Shown: positions 4,998 to 12,943, numbered from the stretch's first letter. The stretch is 14,611 nucleotides of DNA from Gemmataceae bacterium (GCA_947490035.1 CANLGS010000028.1:1-14611); one strand, 5' to 3'. Numbers and translations are program-made. Notes: a model not told the origin generated them from the letters alone.

Positions 4998-6503
4998 ATG
5001 CTGCGCGTACTCGGCAACCCGAAGCGGCTCTGTGACGGCATCACGCGGCGCGACCTGCTCACCGCGGGTTCCGCGCTGGGGCTGACGCTGCCCGCGTTCC
5101 TGCGCGCACATGCGAAGGGCGAGGCGAGCGGGGGGCGTAAGCCCTCCGAGTCTTCCAAGCACGACAAGCACTTCGGGCGCGCGAAGTCGTGCATCCTGTT
5201 GTTTCTGTACGGCTCGCCGAGTCAGCTCGAACTCGCGGATCAGAAGCCTGACGCGCCGGTCGAAGTGCGCGGCGAGTTGAAGTCGATTCGCTCTACGCTG
5301 CCCGGATGCGACGTGTGCGAACTGCTGCCGCACACCAGCCGCGTGATGCACAACGTGACCGTCGTGCGGTCGGTAACGCACAAGTACCCTCTGCACGGTG
5401 TCGCCTATGCGACCACCTCGATTCCCGAGATCGACGCGCCGATCGAACTGGCGCCGCACGACAGCAAGCACTGGCCGTTCATCGGCTCGACGGTTGCGCA
5501 CCTCGAACAGCGCCGCGACCCCGCGACCGCGCGGAAGGCGGTCCCCGACAACATCGCCTTGCCGTTCCCGTTCAGCAGCCAGCGCACCGGCGAGGTTCAA
5601 CGCGCCGGGCCGTATCCCGCGTTCCTGGGTAACCAGTTTTCGCCGCACTTCACGAGCTTCCACGGGAAGGCGACGAAGAAGATCACGAAGACGCTGACCG
5701 ACCGCACCATCGAGTTCGACGAGCCTTACGCGGGCACGTCGCCGGACTCGTACTTCGCGCTGGGCGGCGAGCCTGTGGCCGATCTCACACTCGACCGGAT
5801 GAACACGCGGAAAACCCTGCTCGACCAGATGGAAGACGCGCGGCGGTCGCGCGACGGCACCGACACGCGCGACCACTTCCGCGAGATGGCCTACTCCCTG
5901 ATTAGCTCGCCCGCGGTGCGCAACGCGCTGGACGTGCGCCGCGAGTCGGCGAAGTCGCGCGAGAACTACGGCCACTTCCTGTTCGGCCAGAGCTGCCTCG
6001 CGGCGCGGCGGCTGGTGGAAGCCGGCAGCAAGTTCGTGACGGTGTTCTGGGACGAGTTCGGACTGGCGGGTTCCGGTTGGGACACGCACTGGGAACACTA
6101 CCCGCGCATGCGGAACGAACTGATGCCCGGCTTCGACCGCGGCTTCTCCGGTCTGATTTCCGACCTCGACCAGCGCGGGATGTTGGACGAAACGCTGGTG
6201 ATGGTGTTGAGCGAACACGGCCGCACGCCGAAACTGAACAGCGCGAAGGGCGCGGGCCGCGATCACTGGTCGCAGGCGTACAGCGTGCTGCTCGCGGGCG
6301 GCGGGATCGCGCGCGGCAAGACGATTGGCAAGACGGACAAGATCGGCGGCACCGTGACCGACCGCCCGGTGTCGCCGAAGGACTTGCTGGCGACCGCGTA
6401 CCACCTGCTCGGCTACGACCTGGAGACGACGCTGACGGACAAGACGAACCGACCGGTGTCGATCGTCCCCGGCGGCCAGGTGCTCCGCGACGTGCTCGCG
6501 TAG
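4998..6503 (+). CDS. Tat-exported DUF1501 protein
   Basis: This gene encodes 501 residues. A twin-arginine signal (TRRDLLTAGSALGLTLPAFL, about residues 16-35) marks export in folded form. The rest is a DUF1501 protein, a family very expanded in planctomycetes with an alkaline-phosphatase/sulfatase-like fold. Recognisable blocks are SCILLFLYGSPSQLE near residue 70, HTSRVMHNVTVVRSV, GWDTHWEHY near 360, LDETLVMVLSEHGRTP near 400 and GRDHW near 421. Biochemical activity is not established for the family. Members often sit beside DUF1549/DUF1553 cytochrome-like genes, which are absent here. A weak TGGAA precedes the ATG; the start is supported mainly by the position of the Tat motif. A promoter-like pair lies at 4913-4941. 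It ends 68 bases before the toxin-antitoxin unit. Confidence 0.92.
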   Translation: MLRVLGNPKRLCDGITRRDLLTAGSALGLTLPAFLRAHAKGEASGGRKPSESSKHDKHFGRAKSCILLFLYGSPSQLELADQKPDAPVEVRGELKSIRSTLPGCDVCELLPHTSRVMHNVTVVRSVTHKYPLHGVAYATTSIPEIDAPIELAPHDSKHWPFIGSTVAHLEQRRDPATARKAVPDNIALPFPFSSQRTGEVQRAGPYPAFLGNQFSPHFTSFHGKATKKITKTLTDRTIEFDEPYAGTSPDSYFALGGEPVADLTLDRMNTRKTLLDQMEDARRSRDGTDTRDHFREMAYSLISSPAVRNALDVRRESAKSRENYGHFLFGQSCLAARRLVEAGSKFVTVFWDEFGLAGSGWDTHWEHYPRMRNELMPGFDRGFSGLISDLDQRGMLDETLVMVLSEHGRTPKLNSAKGAGRDHWSQAYSVLLAGGGIARGKTIGKTDKIGGTVTDRPVSPKDLLATAYHLLGYDLETTLTDKTNRPVSIVPGGQVLRDVLA

Positions 6504-6512
6504 CGGCCGACT

Positions 6513-6540
6513 TTGCGAGCGAACCGGCGTGCGCTATAAA
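6513..6540 (+). promoter_or_regulatory. Promoter-like pair for the VapBC45-like unit
   Basis: TTGCGA at 6513-6518 and TATAAA at 6535-6540 are separated by 16 bases, 31 bases upstream of the GTG start. This suggests the unit is transcribed independently of the DUF1501 gene, starting only 9 bases after its stop codon. Confidence 0.4.
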
Positions 6541-6571
6541 CTACGATGCCGGGAATCGCAGAGGGCGAAAC

Positions 6572-7240
6572 GTGAAGACATCTCAACTTGGTCTTGGTTT
6601 GTACGATCTGCGTGAAGGCGCGCGCCTCACGCGACTTGACCCCAAGCGGGTGCGCCGGTGGTTCGTTCCGCCACCGTCGGAGGCGAACCGTAAGCCGATC
6701 TTGACCGCCGATTACCCGCGCGTTCGGGGCGAAATCGCAATCAGTTTTCTCGACCTGATTGACGTGTTCGTGTTCGGCAACTTGCGGGAACACGGCGTGC
6801 CGCTTCAAACGCTTCGCGAGGTCTACGGCCGACTCCAGCGCGACTACAAGCAGAAGCACCCGTTCGCGTTCAACCGACTCGCCACGGACGGGGTCGAGGT
6901 ATTCCTGCGTCTCGCCGACGCGGCCGGGAAAGATCAACTCGTTGAAATTCTCACCAAGCAGATGGTGTTCCCGGACATCATCGAACCGTTCCTGAAGCAA
7001 CTCGACTACGACCCGAACACACACCTCGCAAGGCTCTGGCGCATCGCGGACGGGGTTGTGCTGAACCCCGGTCTCTCGCTCGGTAAGCCGGTCGTTGATG
7101 GAGCGTTCGTGAAGACCGAGGTACTCGCCGACGCATATCACGCGAACGACCGCAACGCGGACGCCGTCGCGCGGTGGTACAACGTCGGCCCGGACGATGT
7201 GATGACCGCCGTCCGCTTTGAAGCGGACCTCGCCGCATGA
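6572..7240 (+). CDS. VapB45-like antitoxin with DUF433 domain
   Basis: I take the start as GTG at 6572, because GAGGG at 6561-6565 lies 6 bases upstream and the conserved sequence begins right after. The longer open frame upstream is the shadow of the DUF1501 gene. The product is 222 residues. The N-terminus (YDLREGARLTRLDPKRVRRW) looks like a MerR-type helix-turn-helix. The C-terminus (LNPGLSLGKPVVDGAFVKTE, then ARWYNVGPDDVMTAVRFE) is a DUF433 domain. Length and domain order match VapB45 of Mycobacterium tuberculosis (239 residues), the antitoxin of a type II system. It should bind the downstream PIN toxin and repress its own promoter. Its TGA overlaps the toxin ATG as ATGA. Confidence 0.8.
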   Translation: MKTSQLGLGLYDLREGARLTRLDPKRVRRWFVPPPSEANRKPILTADYPRVRGEIAISFLDLIDVFVFGNLREHGVPLQTLREVYGRLQRDYKQKHPFAFNRLATDGVEVFLRLADAAGKDQLVEILTKQMVFPDIIEPFLKQLDYDPNTHLARLWRIADGVVLNPGLSLGKPVVDGAFVKTEVLADAYHANDRNADAVARWYNVGPDDVMTAVRFEADLAA

Positions 7241-7650
7241 AGCCACTCGCCTTTCTCTTCGACCGCAACTTCCCGCGCCCGATCGCCCGCATGATCGGGC
7301 AATACGCCGGTGACGAACTGCTCGCGCGCTTTCAGGACGACGACGCCCGGTTCGAGATCGACACGGCGGACGTGGACATCATCCGCACGCTCAGCGACGA
7401 CGAAACCTACCGCTGGGTGTTGATCTCGTGCGACAAGCGGATTACCAGACGCCCGGCGGAAAGGGCCGCGCTCGCAGGCGCGACAATCAAGTTCTTCTAC
7501 TGCGGCAAAGCGTGGTTCGACATGTCCACTCACGATCAGGCGTGGAAGTTCCTCCGCTCGTGGCCGCGCATCGTTGAAGCGGCGGAGAACCACAAGGGTA
7601 AAGTGTTCGAGATCGAAGGCACCAATCTCAAAGTGACTCCGGTAGGTTGA
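7237..7650 (+). CDS. VapC45-like PIN-domain ribonuclease toxin
   Basis: This 137-residue protein starts MKPLAFLFDRNFPRPIARMI. Asp9 sits at the position of the first PIN metal-binding acid, and a second acidic block ISCDKRITRRP has Asp66. It ends with STHDQAWKFLRSWPRI. This resembles the VapC45/PIN-like toxin group (VapC45 of M. tuberculosis is 138 residues), whose members pair with DUF433 antitoxins. It probably cleaves RNA when freed from the antitoxin. The RNA target is unknown. It overlaps the antitoxin stop by ATGA, so translation is coupled. The gene is intact. The next gene starts 4 bases after its stop, which suggests a three-gene operon. Confidence 0.82.
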   Translation: MKPLAFLFDRNFPRPIARMIGQYAGDELLARFQDDDARFEIDTADVDIIRTLSDDETYRWVLISCDKRITRRPAERAALAGATIKFFYCGKAWFDMSTHDQAWKFLRSWPRIVEAAENHKGKVFEIEGTNLKVTPVG

Positions 7651-7654
7651 ACCG

Positions 7655-8521
7655 ATGCCAACTGCTCCCTCCCCGCCGCGACCAGAGTTGGTCGCGCTGC
7701 TCGACGCGATCAAGGACCGCCCGGACGACGACACCCCGCGACTCGTCCTCGCCGACTGGCTCGACGAGCAGGACAACGAACTCGACGCCGAGCGCGCGAA
7801 GAACATCCGCAAGGACATCGCCCGCGCCCGCGGCGCCGCACCGCCCGCGGCCAACATGGTGTTTCGCGTCCAGGCCGCCCTCTTTCAGCGCTGCCTCGGC
7901 CCGCTCGCCGCTCTGCCCATCAGCGGGCACTTCGAGCGCGGGCTGCCGGTGCTGCTCATCGACGGCCCGCGGTTGCTCAAGCCCGACGTGCCGGCGCTAC
8001 TCGCGACCGAAGCGTTCGCGTTCGTTCAGTTCGTCCAACTGACGAACACCGGCGGGCCGCGGATGGAGGCGATGGCCGCGATGCCGGAGTTCCGATCCGT
8101 GCCCGGCTTGAGCGTCCACCCGTTCACGCCGCTCGGCACCGGTTCGGCCGCGAAGTTCTTCAGTTCACCGAACCTGACGGGGCTGCGGCAGATCGACTTC
8201 CGCAGCGTGCAGCCTGGGGCCGTTGGGGTGCAGGCGCTAGCGGCGAACCCGGCGCTTTCCCGGCTCCGCAAACTCGCGCTCGCGCATAACAAACTCGTCG
8301 ATAAGGCGGTCGTCGCTCTCGCCGTCGGCAAACACCTGTCGGGGTTAGAAGTCCTCGATCTGAGTGACAACAACATCGGCGACGCGGGCGCCGAAGCGCT
8401 CGCCGCGAGCGCCGCGTTCCCCAACCTCCGCGTCCTGGGCCTGGGACTCAACCCGCGAATCACCAACCGCGGCAAGCAACTCCTCCGCGACAAGTTCGGC
8501 GACCGCGTAGGGCTGGACTGA
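7655..8521 (+). CDS. TIGR02996 domain leucine-rich repeat protein
   Basis: This gene encodes 288 residues. Residues about 10-52 (LVALLDAIKDRPDDDTPRLV, then LADWLDEQ) are the TIGR02996 'repeat-companion' domain, a hallmark of Gemmata-type planctomycetes. The second half carries ribonuclease-inhibitor-type leucine-rich repeats, such as LRKLALAHNKLVDKAV, LEVLDLSDNNIGDAGAEAL and LRVLGLGLNPRITNRG. These repeats usually bind other proteins. No signal peptide is visible, so it is likely cytoplasmic. The start is supported by GGTAGG at 7641-7646, inside the toxin gene. The 4-base gap after the toxin gene implies co-transcription. Whether it takes part in the toxin-antitoxin function is unknown. Confidence 0.88.
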   Translation: MPTAPSPPRPELVALLDAIKDRPDDDTPRLVLADWLDEQDNELDAERAKNIRKDIARARGAAPPAANMVFRVQAALFQRCLGPLAALPISGHFERGLPVLLIDGPRLLKPDVPALLATEAFAFVQFVQLTNTGGPRMEAMAAMPEFRSVPGLSVHPFTPLGTGSAAKFFSSPNLTGLRQIDFRSVQPGAVGVQALAANPALSRLRKLALAHNKLVDKAVVALAVGKHLSGLEVLDLSDNNIGDAGAEALAASAAFPNLRVLGLGLNPRITNRGKQLLRDKFGDRVGLD

Positions 8522-8590
8522 TTCCCGCGCCCGCCCGCGGCCGGTTGCCGTATCCTGTCACGAACGCACCTTCGCCCGCGGAGTTCTTTC

Positions 8591-9196
8591 ATGTCCGACC
8601 CCATCGACCGCCGCACGCTCGCGACCGCGTTCGCCGCGAGCGTCGTTCTCGGTAGCGAAGCCCTGAGCGCCGAGACCGCGCCGGCGCCGCACACCAAGCC
8701 CACCGAAGCGCCGTTCGAGCGCGACTACCCCAAACCGGGCTTCAACCCAAGCTGGAAGAACCCGCAGATCAACAAGCTGATGGTGCAAGACTTCGTCGTC
8801 TTCGCGCACTTCGACATGGACATGGTGAAGAAGTTGCTCGACCGCGAACCGGCACTGGTCAACTCCTTCATGGACTGGGGCGCCGGCGACTGGGAGAGCG
8901 CGCTGGGCGCCGCGTCGCACATGGGCAACCGGGCGATGGCCGAGTTGCTGCTCGAACGCGGCGCCCGCATCGACATCTTTGCCGCCACCATGATGGGACA
9001 ACTCGACGCGGTGAAGGCGTTCCTCACGCTTCAACCCAAACTCATCGACGCGCGCGGGCCGCACGGGTTCAGCCTGCACTTCCACGCGCAACTCGCCGGC
9101 AAAGACGCCGACAAGATGGTCGAGTACCTGCAATCGGTGAAGAAGATCGACCTGAAGCCCAACCCGTTCCTCAAGAAGCCCGCCGACAAGAAGTAG
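8591..9196 (+). CDS. Exported ankyrin-repeat protein
   Basis: The product is 201 residues. The N-terminus, DRRTLATAFAASVVLGSEAL, is a Tat-like signal (Arg-Arg followed by a hydrophobic stretch), with likely cleavage near LSA-ET. The middle shows ankyrin repeats: VFAHFDMDMVKKLLDREPAL, SALGAASHMGNRAMAELLLE (with RGARID) and FAATMMGQLDAVKAFL. The C-terminus is Lys-rich. Ankyrin repeats mediate protein binding; the partner is unknown. The start at 8591 follows GGAG at 8580-8583. It is the first gene of a same-strand run with the secreted hydrolase and the Tat-exported oxidoreductase, 63 bases before the hydrolase. Confidence 0.85.
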   Translation: MSDPIDRRTLATAFAASVVLGSEALSAETAPAPHTKPTEAPFERDYPKPGFNPSWKNPQINKLMVQDFVVFAHFDMDMVKKLLDREPALVNSFMDWGAGDWESALGAASHMGNRAMAELLLERGARIDIFAATMMGQLDAVKAFLTLQPKLIDARGPHGFSLHFHAQLAGKDADKMVEYLQSVKKIDLKPNPFLKKPADKK

Positions 9197-9259
9197 TTTG
9201 ACGCATACACTCCGGTCGCTTACGCTCCCGGCTCGCCAAGACTCCTTTGGAGATTCTCC

Positions 9260-10171
9260 ATGCTCTCCCGTTTCTTGCTCGCCGCGGTCGCGGTCGTCGC
9301 GCTCGCGCCGTCCGCGTTCGCGCAGGACACCTACACCCGCACCGAGGATGTCATCTACGGCCGCAAGTTCGGCCTCGCGATGACGATGGACGTGTTCGCC
9401 GCGAAGGACAAGGAGAAGGCCAACGGCAAAGGCATCATCTGGTGCGTGAGCGGCGGGTGGCGGTCCGACAAGCCGGGCGGCGTCGGGACCGGCCTCGAGT
9501 TCGTCAACCGCGGGTACACGGTGTTCGCGGTCGTTCACGGCAGCCAGCCGAAGTTCACCATTCCCGAAGTACTCGAAGACATGCACCGCGCCGTGCGGTT
9601 CATCAAACTGAACGCGAAGAAGTACAACGTCGATCCTGAGATGCTCGGCATCGCCGGCGGCTCGGCCGGCGGGCACCTCTCACTCATGCAAGGGTGCGCG
9701 CCGATGCAGGGCAACCCGACCGCGGCAGACCCGCTCAACCGGCTGTCGTCGAAGGTAGCGGCGGTCGCGTGCTTCTACCCGCCGACCGACTTCCTCAACT
9801 ACGGCAAGGAAGGACAGATCGCGCTCGGCGACGGTACGCTGAAAGGCTTCCGCCCGCCGTTCGACTTCTGGGAGCGGGACAAGGAGACGAACAAGCTCGT
9901 GGTGATCGCCGACGAGGAGAAACGCAAGGCGATTGGGAAGCAAATCTCGCCGGTGTACCACGTGTCGAAAGACTCGGCGCCGGCGCTCATCATCCACGGC
10001 GACATGGATTTCCTGGTGCCGATCCAACAAGCCGAACTCGTCATCGCGAAGATGAAGGAGAACAAGGTGCCGTGCGAACTCGCGGTGCGCAAGGGCGCCG
10101 GGCACGGCGGCGCCGCCTTCGCCAACGACGCAAAGGTGCTGGCCGACTGGTTCGATAAGTATTTAAAGTAG
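9260..10171 (+). CDS. Secreted alpha/beta-hydrolase (esterase-like)
   Basis: This gene encodes 303 residues with a Sec signal peptide (MLSRFLLAAVAVVALAPSAFAQ). The fold is an esterase/lipase-type alpha/beta-hydrolase. The nucleophile elbow GIAGGSAGGH puts Ser135 at the active site, HGDMDFLVP supplies Asp250 and GAGHGG supplies His282. The usual HGGG oxyanion block of BD-FAE/acetyl-esterase relatives is replaced by CVSGGWRSD, which could still serve as the oxyanion loop. The substrate is not predictable; relatives act on acetylated or feruloylated polysaccharides. A weak promoter-like pair (TTGACG 9198-9203, TACGCT 9221-9226, 17-base spacer) precedes it, and TTTGGAG lies before the ATG. Its TAG stop lies within the downstream nested palindrome. 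Confidence 0.88.
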   Translation: MLSRFLLAAVAVVALAPSAFAQDTYTRTEDVIYGRKFGLAMTMDVFAAKDKEKANGKGIIWCVSGGWRSDKPGGVGTGLEFVNRGYTVFAVVHGSQPKFTIPEVLEDMHRAVRFIKLNAKKYNVDPEMLGIAGGSAGGHLSLMQGCAPMQGNPTAADPLNRLSSKVAAVACFYPPTDFLNYGKEGQIALGDGTLKGFRPPFDFWERDKETNKLVVIADEEKRKAIGKQISPVYHVSKDSAPALIIHGDMDFLVPIQQAELVIAKMKENKVPCELAVRKGAGHGGAAFANDAKVLADWFDKYLK

Positions 10172-10225
10172 GACAGGCCGCCGGCCTGTCGCACCGAGAA
10201 GAGACAGGCCGGCGGCCTGTCCTAC
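10168..10225. repeat. Nested palindrome (REP/BIME-like), possible terminator
   Basis: Two 23-base arms (10168-10190 and 10203-10225) are exact reverse complements separated by 12 bases. Each arm is itself a near-perfect palindrome of the form GACAGGCC-NNN-GGCCTGTC. The left arm includes the stop codon of the hydrolase gene. There is no T-tract, so it is more likely an mRNA-end stabiliser or dispersed REP-type element than a classical intrinsic terminator. The structure can form one long hairpin or two short ones. Confidence 0.9.
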
Positions 10226-10246
10226 ATCCCTCACGGAACCTCTCTC

Positions 10247-11533
10247 ATGCTCTCCCGTCGTAAGTTCCTGGCCGCGGGCGCCGCGGCGCCGCTCGTGTTC
10301 TCGCGCGCGTCGGCGTTCGCCGCCAACGAGAAGATCAACCTCGGGTTCATCGGCGTCGGCACGATGGGCCGCGGACACCTCGGCGGCTTCCTCAACCGCG
10401 CGGAAGTCGAAGTCGTCGCGGTGTGCGACGTGGTGAAAGAGCGGCGCGACAGCGCGCAGCAGACGATCGAGAAGAAGTACGCGGACCGCATCAAGTCGGG
10501 CGCGTACAAGGGCGTGGCCGCGTTCAACGACTTCCGCGAACTGCTCGCGATCAAGGGACTCGACGCGGTGGTGATCGCGACGCCGGACCACTGGCACGCG
10601 ATCACGTCCGTGCTCGCGGCCCGCGCCGGGAAGCACATCTACTGCGAGAAGCCGCTCACGCAGAACCTCGCCGACGGCCGGTGGATCATCAACGAGGTCG
10701 CGAAGTCGAAGATCGTCTTCCAGACCGGTAGCCAGCAGCGGAGCGAGTTCGGCGGGCACTTCCGCAAGGCGGTCGAGTACGTGTGGAACGGGCGCATCGG
10801 CAAACTCAAGACGGTGCGCATCGGCGTCGGCGCCGCGGCCCGGCCGTGCGACCTCAAGGGCGAGCCGAAGCCCGAAGGCACCGACTGGGACACGTGGCTC
10901 GGGCCGGCGCCGGAGCGCGAGTACAACGCGATCCTGTGCCCGAAGGGCGTTCACAGCGGCTTCCCCGCGTGGCGCAACTACCAGGAGTACGCCGGCGGGC
11001 AGTTGGCCGACATGGGCGCGCACCACTTCGACATCGCGCAGTGGGCGATGAACATGGACACGAGCGGCCCGGTCGAAGTGATCCCGCCGGAGATGAAGAG
11101 TGATCGCGGGCTGAAGTTCGTCTACGCCAGCGGCGTGGTCATGATCCACAACGAGTTCGAGAAGGGGAAGGACGGCAAAGAGATCAAGGCCGACTGCGTG
11201 TTCGAGGGCACCGAAGGCACGATTCTCGTGAGCCGCGGCGGGATCAGCAGCCTGCCCGACACGATCCTGAAAGAACCGATCGGCGAGAAGGAGAAGCGCG
11301 TCTACCCCAGCACGAGCCACCACAAGAACTGGCTGGAGTGCATCGTGAGCGGCAAGGAGACGATCTGCCCGGCGGAGACGGGTCACCGCTCCGCGAGCAT
11401 CTGCCACCTGGGGAACATCGGCTACCGACTCAACCGCAAACTGAAGTGGGACGCGGCGAAGGAGGTGTTCGTGGACGACGAGAAGGCGAACAAGGAACTG
11501 TCGCGCGAGCCGCGCCCGAAGTGGAAGGTGTAA
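10247..11533 (+). CDS. Tat-exported Gfo/Idh/MocA-family oxidoreductase
   Basis: This gene encodes 428 residues. The Tat signal SRRKFLAAG (residues 3-11) is followed by a hydrophobic stretch and probable cleavage near AFAA. A Rossmann nucleotide-binding motif GVGTMG (36-41) opens the NAD(P)-binding domain. VVIATPDHWHA and CEKPLTQNLA (Lys135) are the signature of Gfo/Idh/MocA dehydrogenases. The C-terminal substrate domain contains GGQLADMGAHHFDIAQWAM. Planctomycetes encode many Tat-exported members thought to act on sugars in the periplasm. The exact substrate is unknown. Upstream is a nested palindrome and downstream a strong terminator (11579-11613). It is on the same strand as the hydrolase, separated by 75 bases. 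Confidence 0.92.
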   Translation: MLSRRKFLAAGAAAPLVFSRASAFAANEKINLGFIGVGTMGRGHLGGFLNRAEVEVVAVCDVVKERRDSAQQTIEKKYADRIKSGAYKGVAAFNDFRELLAIKGLDAVVIATPDHWHAITSVLAARAGKHIYCEKPLTQNLADGRWIINEVAKSKIVFQTGSQQRSEFGGHFRKAVEYVWNGRIGKLKTVRIGVGAAARPCDLKGEPKPEGTDWDTWLGPAPEREYNAILCPKGVHSGFPAWRNYQEYAGGQLADMGAHHFDIAQWAMNMDTSGPVEVIPPEMKSDRGLKFVYASGVVMIHNEFEKGKDGKEIKADCVFEGTEGTILVSRGGISSLPDTILKEPIGEKEKRVYPSTSHHKNWLECIVSGKETICPAETGHRSASICHLGNIGYRLNRKLKWDAAKEVFVDDEKANKELSREPRPKWKV

Positions 11534-11536
11534 GCG

Positions 11537-11672
11537 CAGTGGGCAGTGGGCAGTGAGCAGTGAGCAGAAATGCGAAGACCGTGCGACCGCAGTCGCACGG
11601 CTTGTTTCGTTTTACTGGGCTTCTTCTGGCCTCTGTCTTTTCTGCCCACTGCCTACTGTCCACTGCCCACTG
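11537..11672. repeat. Inverted arrays of CAGTGGG-type heptamers
   Basis: The left array (11537-11567) is four heptamers CAGTGGG, CAGTGGG, CAGTGAG, CAGTGAG plus CAG. The right array (11642-11672) is the reverse complement of a similar four-heptamer run (CAGTGGG, CAGTGGA, CAGTAGG, CAGTGGG, CAG). The 31-base arms agree at 27 positions and enclose a terminator hairpin. Comparable GTGGGCA-type runs are, to my knowledge, dispersed in planctomycete genomes. The remaining part of the 388-base gap (11673-11921) shows no gene or clear signal. Confidence 0.85.
11579..11613 (+). terminator. Intrinsic terminator after the oxidoreductase gene
   Basis: A perfect 9-bp stem pairs CCGTGCGAC (11579-11587) with GTCGCACGG (11592-11600) around a 4-base CGCA loop. 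It is followed by the T-rich CTTGTTTCGTTTT. It lies 46 bases after the stop codon, inside the inverted heptamer element. Confidence 0.8.
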
Positions 11673-11921
11673 TTCTCGCAACTCTCATCGTTCATTCATC
11701 CGCTCCGTGGCGGCACATTTTCATATCTCCGGCGCGCCGTTCGGCCGACAGGCCCGGCGGTTTGGCGTGTGTTCCCTTTCCTTCGGCCGTCGTTCTCACT
11801 TCTGGCGGGCAGGTGTGCGGGTTTCTCATAGTCGTGCCTCACTACCCCCTCACGTTCATTGTGTTAGTTGTGTTGGCAGACAAAGATCGCGCGGCTCCGA
11901 ACGGCTCGCCTCAGGAAGACG

Positions 11922-12884
11922 ATGACCAACTTGGACCACTTCGACCGGCTCTTCCTCCTCGTCGCCGTCGGCGTCGGGTTGGTGCTGGTTGCCGGGGTGA
12001 ACCTGGTCGCGGGCACTCGCACCCGGCGCCGGGCGGTGCTGGGAGCGGTCGCCGGTGTCGCGGTCTGCGGGGCGGTCGTCGTCACCCTGTCCGCGTTGAC
12101 GCGGGGCGAACTCAGCGCCCGCGCCGCGGTCCTTCTCGGCGGCGCGGGCGTGGCTGTCACGCTCGCGTCTGCTCTCCTCCGCTCCGCGTGGTTCCATCGC
12201 CGGGCCGCGACCGCGGCCGTGGCCCTCTGGGCGTTCCTCGCCGTCGGCGGCGCGGTTCTCGCCACCACCGCGGTGATCCGGTTCGAGCGCGATGATGCCG
12301 CGCTCGCCGAATCGAACGCCCGAGCTTTCGAGTCCGAACTCGTCTGCCAGCCCACCGAGCAGCCCACCGCCCGCACCCACGCATTGACCGATTGCGGCAC
12401 CCCGATCACGCTCAAGAAGCCGTTCCAGAACACCAAAAACCGGCATAACGGCGAAGGGGGAATCCTCCACGACGCCAAACTGACCGATCAGATGATTCGC
12501 CGCGGCGCGGCAAGCGACGCCTCGAACTGTCACGGGTGGGTCTTCACCGGCGGCCGGTTTCTCCTGTACCTCGAAGATGTGGAAGTCATCCTCCGGGAAA
12601 ACGGGTATGCGGAAGTGCCCGAGCCGCAACCGGGCGACCTGGTGATCTACCGCCAGGGCGGGAGCATCGCACACAGCGCCGTGGTCCGTTACGTGACCGA
12701 GGGGCAGCCGGTGCTAATCGAAGGGAAGTGGGGCACGCTGGGCGTCTTTCTCCACAGTGCCGACAAGTCCGTGTACGGCACCGATTACACGTTCCACCGC
12801 AGCGGGCGCCGCGGTCACCTGCTCGTCGGTCTCGGCGGCGTCAGTCCGGACCCGAACGTCGTCACCCCGGCTGTCACCGAGTAA
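11922..12884 (+). CDS. Membrane protein with papain/NlpC-like Cys-His domain
   Basis: This gene encodes 320 residues from the ATG at 11922, chosen because AGGAAG lies just upstream and the first membrane segment follows directly; an in-frame ATG at 11868 is possible. Four hydrophobic segments lie near residues 10-31, 38-59, 68-86 and 95-119. The C-terminal domain (about 150-320) has DASNCHGWVFTGGRFLLYLE with Cys203, PQPGDLVIYRQGG, IAHSAVVRYV with His251, and LIEGKWG. A Cys, then PGDLV, then a His followed by hydrophobic residues is the pattern of NlpC/P60 and CHAP cysteine peptidases/amidases. I infer a membrane-anchored enzyme of that fold, perhaps acting on the cell wall. The gene is monocistronic and ends at a strong terminator. 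Confidence 0.75.
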   Translation: MTNLDHFDRLFLLVAVGVGLVLVAGVNLVAGTRTRRRAVLGAVAGVAVCGAVVVTLSALTRGELSARAAVLLGGAGVAVTLASALLRSAWFHRRAATAAVALWAFLAVGGAVLATTAVIRFERDDAALAESNARAFESELVCQPTEQPTARTHALTDCGTPITLKKPFQNTKNRHNGEGGILHDAKLTDQMIRRGAASDASNCHGWVFTGGRFLLYLEDVEVILRENGYAEVPEPQPGDLVIYRQGGSIAHSAVVRYVTEGQPVLIEGKWGTLGVFLHSADKSVYGTDYTFHRSGRRGHLLVGLGGVSPDPNVVTPAVTE

Positions 12885-12913
12885 CGCAACCACCGGAACG
12901 AACGAAGCACCGA

Positions 12914-12943
12914 CGCCCGCGGCAACCTGCCGCGGGCGTTTTT
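12914..12943 (+). terminator. Strong intrinsic terminator
   Basis: A perfect 11-bp GC-rich stem, CGCCCGCGGCA (12914-12924) with TGCCGCGGGCG (12928-12938), has a 3-base loop and is followed by TTTTT (12939-12943). It ends the membrane peptidase-like gene. Confidence 0.93.

Noticed and set aside
4938..6404. 488-codon open frame on the minus strand
   Set aside because: It is antisense to the DUF1501 gene, which has clear family motifs. The antisense product is Arg-rich with no family resemblance.
6077..6571. Upstream extension of the VapB45-like frame
   Set aside because: It overlaps the end of the DUF1501 gene and is Arg-rich shadow sequence. The GTG at 6572 has a ribosome site and begins the conserved part.
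11537..11672. Heptamer repeats as a CRISPR array
   Set aside because: The units are only 7 bases and contiguous, with no spacers.
11553..12295. Overlapping frames across the gap after the oxidoreductase gene and into the membrane gene
   Set aside because: They read through the heptamer repeats and terminator and are Arg/Pro-rich. The frame at 11922 has a ribosome site, membrane segments and a conserved domain.
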